Origin: Limnephilus marmoratus
Taxonomy: Eukaryota > Arthropoda > Insecta > Trichoptera > Limnephilidae
Reading direction: 5' to 3'
DNA: 64,000 bases
Assembly: GCA_917880885.1 (NCBI GenBank)
Contig: OU862920.1
Coordinates: 434,001-498,000 of the forward strand
The position numbers and the translations under genes are program-made. Below, in pieces: positions 56,042 to 64,000 of the stretch (position 1 is its first letter; each line of letters opens with the position of its first letter). The notes below the pieces were generated by a model, which was not told where the DNA came from, did no database searches, and saw nothing but the letters and a program-made list of their open reading frames with translations.

Positions 56042-56974
56042 ATGAATTGTGAAGCCTGCCTGAACATTATCAACCAAAATGACCATGCACTCAAGTGCGC
56101 CATCTGCAAAATTGCCTTTCATAATAATTGCCTAAATATCTCTGTTACCCTTTAAAAAAATGGCAACTAAAAATAAACAAATATGGAAGTGCCCAAAATG
56201 TAAAAGCCGGCCAAGTTCACCTGCACCGTCGTCGGCCCCAACATTCAGTTCAGATGCCGATGAGTTATATGATCGTCTCACAAAACATTTTGACCACAAA
56301 ATAAATGAAATGAAAAAATTATTTGAGGAAGAAGTAAGCGATCTTAAGAAAAGCAGTACTTTTATTTGCAACCAGTATGATGACTTGCTATCTCGCTTCA
56401 AATAAATGCAGGAGACCCTCAAAGAAACGAAATTTTTAAGGGAGGAAAATGAAAAAAAAATACCAGAATCTCGTCCTTGGAAATCCGACTTGCCGAACTT
56501 GAGCAAGAAAAGCTCTCCGACAGCGTTGAAATGGCGGGTATGGAGTTGCGGCCGGGAAAACAAGCCACGGAAGCCGTACTTCGAGTAGCCAGCTCACTGG
56601 GACTGCCCCTGCTACAACAAGACATACGCATGGTGACCAGGACTCAAGATCGAAGACGGAACACCCCGGACAAACTCCACATCACCTTCTACAGTAAAAA
56701 AACAAGGGAATCTATGCTATCCTTAAAAAATGCGGCCAAAACCCTAAACTCAAATTCTCCCATTTTTATAAATGAAGCGCTCTCACCGTATTTCAAAGAA
56801 CCTCTCTGGAAAACGAAGCAAACGGCTAAAGAAACACTCTACCAATTTGTGTGGTTTAAATCTTGCAAATTGCTCGTCCGCAAAGCAACTGGAGAAAAAA
56901 TTATTCAAATCAAACATGAAAATGATCTGAAAAAATGGGGATACAAACGTAGATGTCTAACTCCCCTAAAATAA
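56042..56974 (+). pseudogene. LINE-F ORF1: PHD-like zinc finger plus Baculo_FP-like domain
   Basis: Starts at ATG 56042. The first 38 codons carry CEACL, CAICK and a FHNNC block. After a one-base frameshift near 56154, WKCPKC follows, together the C4HC3 order of a PHD finger. A Glu/Lys-rich coiled region follows, with an in-frame TAA (56403-56405). After a second frameshift near 56455 comes the segment LAELEQEKLSDSVEMAGM through to TAA at 56972-56974. That segment has the layout of the Baculo_FP/LINE ORF1 domain (I/VFINExLSP motif, VWFKSCKLLVRK). Such ORF1 proteins bind RNA in LINE particles. Three lesions make it non-functional as it stands. Confidence 0.75.
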
Positions 56975-57997
56975 ATTTTCTGTCTTGCAAATAATTAATT
57001 ATGGCTGAATTACTAAACACATTGATTGACATTGAAACAATAAATCATACGGAACACTTTTTTAACAAAGCATCAGAATGCAAACTCCTTATCGCAGAAA
57101 AACATAGTTTAAACATAGTATGCCAAAAACATTAGAAGTATCCAAAAAAACTTTGATAGTTTTTGTGTCCTATTAAACGACATACATGTAAGTTTCGATA
57201 TTATAATCTTAAATGAATGCTGGTTAGACGATTCTTACACAAACTTTAACTTAAATGACTATACCACATACCACACCACAAGACTCTTAATCAAAACGAT
57301 GGTATAGTTATCTTTGTCAAAGATTCATTGAGAGCCTCCGTAAAAGAAATCAACTTAACTGAAGCAAACTGCATACAAATCTCCCTTGGCCCAAACCTCT
57401 TCATATTTGCTATATACAGACCACCATGCTACAACAATATCTCCCCTTTCTTAAACTCCTTAAATAAACTTCTTGAACAACACAAACAAACTCAACAACT
57501 AATTATTGCCGGTGACATGAATATTAACATATTAAAATGTTTACCAAAAACTACGGAATACTTGAGTCTTTTTACTCACTACGGACTTAAATCGACAATC
57601 AACTCACCAACAAGAACTACGTTACACTCCGAATCTTGCATCGGTCATATATTTGTTAAAACTAGAAGAAAAACTTTTTCATCCATTATTCGTTCAACTG
57701 TCACAGACCATTTCACAACTACAATAAACATACATCTAAACAAAGAACAGAAAGAAAATAAAAATGACAACTTGCATGAAAAAATAAACTTTAGGTCCTT
57801 AAAATTAGATATGCACGATGAATCTTGGACTAATGTACTAAACTAAATAGACCCAAACAGAGCACTGAACACATTTATGAATACGGTTGAAACCTATATA
57901 ACTAAACACACCACAAAAAGTCTTAAAAAAATCTACACACATAAAGAGAAAAAAATAACACCATGGATCACGACAGGAATAGTCAACAGTATTAGTA

Positions 57998-58640
57998 CGA
58001 TTGGAAAACACTTTAAACATTTTTAAAAACCTTTTATGCTAACGATTCTGATATTTTTTGTATGCCTCTACTGAAGTATAAAGCTGTACTAATTAAACAA
58101 TTTAGCAGTACGTTTTTTAACAAGGTCACCATATACAAGTATTTTCTGTTTGCTTCTTCTTCACTGCTTTCAATAACTTTGTATTAATATGTATTATTTT
58201 TCTTTTGGTTTATTTATAATTAATAGGTATTATTTTTCTTATGTATTATTTTTCTTTTGGTTTATTTACAAGTAAACTTATAATTTTACATTTCTTTCTT
58301 TTTTCTATATTGAAAAAAAAAACATGTACGTAAGGGACACTTGTGCATAAATATAAATAATTAATAATAACTAAATTAGTAAATAATTAAATTATGCATA
58401 CATTATAAATAATTAAATATTTTTGCCTGAACTTTAGTAAATAAGATAAAGTTTTTTGGCGATGATTTGTTGATTTGTGTCCCAAATTGGTCATTTCTAA
58501 ATTAAATTTACGCCTATCAAAATGTTTGTCATTTGACTGTCCTAGAACGGGAGACCTTCCTAGTTGGACAGTCAAAGCTTCTTTGTACTGATGTATTCTC
58601 CATAACAAATAAACGTTTTATTATTATTATTATTCATAGA
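57998..58640 (+). mobile_element. Insertion 1 in LINE-F: truncated LINE 3' end
   Basis: Interrupts the LINE-F linker. It ends with a perfect 11-bp stem (TTTGACTGTCC...GGACAGTCAAA, 58533-58576), AACAAATAAACG and (TTA)n. Its left part may be the last codons of another ORF2. Edges are approximate. Confidence 0.55.
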
Positions 58641-59314
58641 AGAGATGCAATGCACATAAGAGTGCACAAAAACCCAAATGATTACAAACTAAAGAATGAT
58701 TACTTATTATATAGAAACCTGTGTAATAAGTTAATTAAACAAGCCAAATATAAATATTACAAAAAAGAAATAAAAATCGCCAAAAATGATTAAAAAAAAA
58801 TTTGGAAAGTTGTAAAAGATATTACTTATTCCAGTCCTAAGAAAGACTCAAATATAAAAGAACTCGCAATAAATGGAGACAAAGTCTTAGCAAAAAATGA
58901 ACCTAATAAAATAGCTAATTTTATTAACTCACAATTTGCAAGAGTTGGTACTACCTTGGCGGAAAAAATTCTCCAAAAAAACTGCACAACAGAAGACTCC
59001 TTATCTAAACTATGCTCTGCCATATGACCAAATCACTCATTTTATGCTTACAAAGTTAAAACAAGGGAAATCTCTGATCTCATTAAATCTCTCAAACCAA
59101 ATTGCGCCACGGGACCGGATAACCTTTCCAATCAAATACTAATAAATCTCCAAGAATACATACTTATACCACTTCAACACATTTTCAACCAAAGTTTTAG
59201 GCTCGAAATTGTCCCTGATCACTTAAAAATAGGATGTATTACTCCAATACATAAATCGGGAGACAAAACCTTGATACTTAATTACAGACCAATCACTTTG
59301 CTGAATTCAATATC

Positions 59315-59785
59315 CAATGGACGAACGCACTTTAAAGAATTCATGAGTTCTAACACTACATTTTAATTATTAATTTTTGCATTTCAAAATTTTAATTTCC
59401 ATTTGTATTTCTATTTTACTTTAAAATGTTGTTATTTTTTTCTCTTAGTTTTTCACTAAATTTATATATGTTTTTAATTTTGATTTATATAATTATATGT
59501 TTTAATTTATACAGAACACTTGAGTTCTTAACATTTAATTTTTATTATTAATTTTTGTATTTCAAAATTTGAATTTGAATTTTCATTTTTACTTTTCTTT
59601 AAAATATGGTATTTTTTTTTCTTTAGTTTTAAGTATTTCTTAATATTTTTTGAAATGTTAAAATATTAAATGTACGACTACCACAACACGGGCTTAGCCT
59701 AGTGTGGTAGCCAAAAAAACCCAAATATCTGTTACTAATAAAAAATATATGAAATAAAAAAAAAATAAAAAAAAAACTACTAGAA
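59315..59785 (+). mobile_element. Insertion 2 in LINE-F: truncated LINE 3' end
   Basis: Interrupts RT between LLNSISN and the KAMKKRL block. It contains two diverged copies of about 180 bp (from about 59342 and 59521), a CTACCACA...TGTGGTAG hairpin (59680-59710) and an A-rich tail (59753-59777). Confidence 0.6.
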
Positions 59786-61101
59786 AAAGCTATGAAAAAA
59801 AGATTACTTGCGTACATTGAAAAACACAATCTGCTCTCATCCCACCAATTTGGATTTCGTGCTAAAATGGGTACAGAAGACGCGTTATCAGAATTAACCA
59901 ACTACATAGTGAAAGGCATTGATGGCGGGGCATATGTGATAGGTGTATTCTTAGACCTAGCGAAAGCATTTGACACCATTTCACATAACTTACTGCACCA
60001 AAAACTTAAAAATATCGGCATAACCGGTCCACCGCTAAAGTGGTTTCTTAGTTACATTGAAAATAGACAACAAATAGTAAAAATAAACAAACACAGCAGT
60101 GACAAATTAGATATCAAGTATGGAGTAACGCAAAGCAGCGTCTTGGGTCCCATACTATTTCTCATCTACATAAATAGTGTAACTGAGATAAACTTAGGTA
60201 AAATAGACTACAAAGTAATCAGTTATGCAGATGACACAGCAATTTTGTTCAAGGCGCAATCATGGGAAAAGGTTTTCAAAAACACAGAAACAGGGATGAT
60301 TGAAGTAAATAAATGGCTACAAAATAATCTATTAACACTCAACATTTCAAAAACAAAATACCTAACTTTCAGCAAACAAAGGCTGGTCAACCACACTGCC
60401 ATACACAACTTCATCTTCACCCCTGCACCAATACTATCTCAAATAACACATGCTGTACTTGTGACAAAATTGATCACGCGGATAATATTAAATACCTAGG
60501 ATTAACTGTTGACCATAAACTAAAATGGGATCTCCATATTAATGTACTTACAAAAAGAATACGAAAATTATCATACATCATCAAAACTATACGAAACATC
60601 ATGTCCTTAAATCAATTAAAAAATGTATATTTCACACTTTGTCAAAGTATTCTAACGTATGGTATATCAATATGGGGAGGAGCAGCAGATACTTACCTCA
60701 ATCCTCTTAAGATAAATCATAAAGCAATAATTAGAATTATGTTTAAAAAACCTTACCAACATCCGACAGAACAGCTTATGATTCAAAACAAATTACTAGA
60801 CGTAAATAAACTATTCATTAGAAAAATCATCTATAAAAACTGTATAAAAACATCATCTCACCACATACATCACTCCCAAAATACAAGAGCAAAAGTAAAT
60901 AATCACTTTCAGGTTCCCTATATTAAATCAACTTTCGCAAAAAAACATGAATCGTACCTTGCTCCACATATTTTCAATATCTTCCTAACACAAACCAAAA
61001 CTTATGTTACCCCAAATAAATTGGACTGGCTGTTCAAAAGATTTGTTATATGGTTGACTGAAAAGGAAAGAAAGGACATTCGGAATATCCTAAATAACTA
61101 A

Positions 61102-61467
61102 TACGAGTATATTTTATAGATTCATTTCATATAATTTCCTACGAAATTATATAATATCAAAATATGCAGTGTATTGTATATAATAAAAACTATCATGTAC
61201 CTGGGTTGTAATGTAATAAATTAATGTAATACAGCATACAATATTAACTATTACCCACGGTATTAAAATGTATAATTTTAATTAACGTATGCAATCTTTT
61301 TACAAAAATATGTCAAATTACAAAAACAAAAACAAAATTTATACGTAAATATTTAATATAACAACATTATGTATGTATGCATGTTTGTGTATGTATATTT
61401 GTATGCATGCATGTATGTGTGAATGCATGTATGTGTGTATGCATGTGTATGTGTATTTGTGTATAAG

Positions 61468-61498
<31 letters not shown>

Positions 61499-61905
61499 TT
61501 GTATATATATATATATACATATATAGATATATGGAAAAGAAAATGTACATGTATGAATGTACATATAGGTTTATATATTCATAGTTTTTATTTTTATCTT
61601 TCATATATATTTTTTATCATGTAAGCATAGTAGGCATAGGAATAGGCAAAGTGCATATAGGCATATAATTTCAGATTATTTATCTTTTTATACTTCTTTA
61701 TATCATTATTATTTTTTATCATTTTTATTATCACATCATTTTTTATCTTTTTAAACTACTTTTTTATCTTTTTATAATATCATATCTACTCTGATTCATA
61801 TCCTTTTTGATAAATAAAATGTTATTTACCTACCTCGGAACAGACTATGTCTAGTGAGGTGGGTAAAATAAAACTACGTAAATAAATGAAAAATAAATAA
61901 ACGCC
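61102..61905 (+). other. 3' untranslated region of LINE-F with a microsatellite
   Basis: A+T-rich, ending with the hairpin and AATAAA-type tail. (ATGT)n and (TA)n tracts occupy 61365-61530, so the frames there are artefacts. Confidence 0.6.
61365..61530. repeat. TGTATG/TA microsatellite
   Basis: Imperfect TGTATG and TATA units. Low complexity on both strands. Confidence 0.9.
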
Positions 61906-62207
61906 CGGGTTGCCGGCACTGAAACTGAACTGAATTACATCAATTATTCCCCGATGCGGCGCGGGCGGTTTCACTCTGTGGGAAACCTATACTTAGGTTT
62001 TGACATTTTTAATGTTGACTGATGAATTTTATGAATTATATTAAAAATCTATTTCAGCCCTTTTCTTAAACCTTCGGTTGTCTCTTTATAAACCTATCTG
62101 ATCAGCGTAGGTTTGAAATTTTTTGTATTTTTATTTAATGTTTGAATTTTTTAACTATTGTAATTTTACATATATATTTATTATTATGAATAACTGTATA
62201 TATATAT
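61906..62207. other. Spacer, nothing recognised
   Basis: Short mixed stretch between LINE-F and the inferred BEL LTR. Confidence 0.4.
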
Positions 62208-62602
62208 TGTTCGGGCAAATCTATACCTACTCCCATGTATCCCTCCCGTCTTACCTACCTATCCTGATACATCCATCTTGCTATTGTCACCGGTTCAAGA
62301 TTGATTCCTAACCGTGAAATTAGTGCAATTTCAACACCGCGCGGTACTGGCAGCCCAAATACTTTGGTCTCGTCGCTTTATAGTCAAAACCCGGATCCGC
62401 GCAAGATACGTGCTTTCAACCGTGGAGTTATCTTGAGTGCATGAGTGTGGGACCCCAGGACGTCATCAGCAAGGTAGGGTCATCTTGTTTTCGGTGGACA
62501 TCCCATTTTTCCCCTTCATCCCTTTTTTCATTCCAACAGTGATAGGTAGAGATTCCGAACTCCGCGGAAGAAAGTAACAGGCTTCCCACAGCTATCGAAA
62601 CA
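62208..62602 (+). repeat. Inferred 5' LTR of a BEL/Pao element
   Basis: TGTTCGGG at 62208 and CGAAACA at 62596-62602 form the short inverted ends usual for LTRs, and a primer site follows at once. The 3' LTR is beyond the window, so the left edge is an inference. Confidence 0.6.
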
Positions 62603-62619
62603 TTGGTCCTTCGGCGGAT
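62603..62619 (+). promoter_or_regulatory. Primer-binding site of the BEL/Pao element
   Basis: TTGGTCCTTCGGCGGAT directly follows the inferred LTR end. Sites of the TTGGTCCTTCG type are common in BEL elements. Confidence 0.6.
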
Positions 62620-62842
62620 GTAGAATTTACCTTGATTCTTTACAGATTAGTTAATTTACATGATTAGAAATTGTACTCAAACTAGTTTCATTACAGGATT
62701 ATTATCAATAGTAGGTAGTTTCGATACGGCTTATCAGTTCAGCTGGTAGGTAGATAATATTGGGGCAAATAGAATACTTTATTTGTTGCAAGTAGATACC
62801 TACTATTATAATTGTTAATTTTCGTATTTAATACATTTCAAA

Positions 62843-64000
62843 ATGGATAAAGTTGCAACCAAAATTGGTTCGTTAAAATTAAAACGGCAAAGGCTGTTTG
62901 GGAGGGTGCAGGTCGCATATGATCTCATTAAAGATTTAGAACAAAAAACGAAACTTTGTCAATTTAAGGCTAGAATGGAAAAAATTGAATCCACGTACGA
63001 AGAGTTCCAAAACATTCAATGCGAATTGTCAGATCTGGTTTCGCTTCCGGAATTCGAATCAAAAAACGATATTTTAGAGGTTTCACGTGTTTTTGAAGAA
63101 TTATATTTCCAAGTTACATCTGCGCGTGACATTCAATCGGACAAAAGTCACACAAGCAATGACATTTCAAATGAGGAAATACAACCGCGTCCGATGCGAA
63201 GCTTACTAGCTCCGGAAATAAAAATTCCTATATTTAGTGGAAATATCGGAGAGTGGCCCCAATATTTTAATTTATTCAGGAGCCTTGTTCATGACAGCAC
63301 TATTTTGAGTGACATTGAAAAATTTCATTATTTATTGACCTCTTTGAAGGGAACAGCTTTGTCATTGGTTAAGACTATTCCATTGATTCAAGAAAATTAT
63401 GAATTAGCATGGTAAACACTGTGGAGTCATTATTCCGAGTCCAGGGCATTATTTATATATTATGCCAACTCGATTTTAAATTGTAATTTTGCTAATAATG
63501 AAAAGATTTTGAATGTCTTGCGTGAAAATCTCTCGGGGCTTCGCGAATTAAACCGGGGAAAATTATTTGAAGAATTCGTTTTCATATGGTTCTGCAAAAA
63601 ATAGATTTAAAAACGCGTCGGTCTTTTGAATCTCTTGTTAAAAAAGATGAAATATCGGATACTGGAAAATTAATAGAATTTTTAGCAACCCAAAATCGAA
63701 TAAATATGCTTTCAGATATTAAAGATAAAAAGATTCCTAAAAGGGTATTATTTTCAAACTCGAGCTCAAACGGGCATAATGTCAAGAAAATTACTTGTAT
63801 AATGTCAAGACTTTCTATCACTAAATGTAGACAGTAGGAGGGACTTCGTAAAAAAGGAGAAGTTGTGTTTCAATTGTTTGAATCCACATTTCATTAAAAA
63901 TTGCCGTTCAAAGTTTCGATGCAAAAAGTGCAACCGAACGCACAATACTCTGCTACATACTGATGAAAGATCTCCTTCGCCAAACAACCGCAGTACTGCA
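62843..64000 (+). pseudogene. gag: BEL/Pao Gag, frameshifted, cut by the window edge
   Basis: ATG at 62843 in a good context opens 190 codons. The first 100 or so residues are charged and helical. Then comes the DUF1759-type capsid block of BEL elements: a KIPIFSGNIGEWPQYFNLF pattern, SLVHDSTILSDIEKFHYL, and ENYELAW. The frame stops there (TAA 63413). The next codons, in other frames, continue the same domain (SRALFIYYANSIL; LRELNRGKLFEEFVFIW; IEFLATQNRINML). Near 63870-63950 a CFNCLNPHFIKNC...CRKC-like knuckle pair follows, read CKKCNRTHNTLLH here. At least two lesions lie within 1.1 kb. Protease and pol, if present, are beyond the right edge. Confidence 0.82.

Larger units (their letters stand above)
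57001..61101 (+). pseudogene. LINE-F ORF2: endonuclease and RT, split by two insertions
   Basis: Endonuclease motifs are LNECWLDDS (57212), AIYRPPCYN (57410), AGDMNIN (57510), SCIGHIF (57634) and TDHF (57703). The SCIGHIF motif normally has Asp where Gly stands, so a catalytic residue is lost. The linker is cut by an insert at about 57998-58640. RT begins near 59170 (CITPIHKS, LNYRPITLL) and is cut again at 59315-59785. It resumes with HQFGFRAKMGTEDAL, VFLDLAKAFDTISH (59946), SSVLGPILFLIYIN (60140) and YADDTAILF (60224). After a frameshift near 60495 come YLGLTVDHKLKWD and the C-terminal region to TAA at 61099. The 3' end near 61900 has a CCTACCTC...GAGGTGGG hairpin and AATAAATGAAAAATAAATAA. 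Confidence 0.82.

Noticed and set aside
61353..61624. Overlapping open frames on both strands near 61.4 kb
   Set aside because: Translation of a TGTATG/TA microsatellite.

Overview
The window reads as repeat-dense, A+T-rich nuclear DNA of an arthropod, most likely an insect. I base this on the families present: jockey/I-type LINEs, hAT and Helitron elements with insect-type termini, a CsRn1/Kabuki-type LTR element with a tRNA-Trp primer site, mag-like Gypsy elements and BEL/Pao. I cannot name the species. I found no convincing host gene, rRNA, functional tRNA, CRISPR array or bacterial operon. Nearly everything recognisable is mobile DNA, much of it nested, with unassigned A+T-rich spacer between.

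Layout. 1-1.9 kb: truncated LINE on the minus strand. 2.2-9.4 kb: long foldback repeat, hAT and mariner-like scraps, a small PIF/Harbinger-like MITE and degenerate repeats. 9.4-14.5 kb: LTR element 1 (mag-like Gypsy; gag-pol open except for two in-frame stops). 14.6-21.7 kb: LTR element 2 (CsRn1-like; intact pol, no capsid region). 22.5-23.4 kb: solo LTR with its own TATA box and poly(A) signal. 23.6-24.0 kb: Helitron. 24.6-26.6 kb: hAT-1, packed with ATCGAT motifs. 27.2-32.7 kb: hAT-2, which contains a 2.8 kb element with about 270-bp inverted repeats around an XPG-like nuclease gene with a CXC cysteine motif. 33.0-44.4 kb: hAT-3, a small hAT grown to 11.4 kb by insertion of two LINEs, LTR element 3 and three head-to-tail Helitrons. 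46-51.6 kb: LINE remnants, hAT-5 (TCTCGCGAGA-rich ends), a hairpin MITE and a LINE lacking its endonuclease. 51.8-55.1 kb: hAT-4 (ZMYM1-like transposase scraps). 55.9-61.9 kb: SINE head, then a long LINE with a PHD-like and a Baculo_FP-like ORF1. 62.2-64 kb: start of a BEL/Pao element.

How the parts relate. All three internally bounded LTR elements have LTR pairs that look identical by eye, so their insertions are young. Each is defective in a different place: stops in pol, no capsid, or no RT. They probably moved using proteins supplied in trans. Target-site duplications support the boundaries of five hAT elements, three LTR elements, the solo LTR, the small MITE and the XPG element. A related repeat copy without the insertion supports the exact ends of the XPG element. 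The strongest candidate for something poorly described is that XPG/CXC element at 28518-31315.
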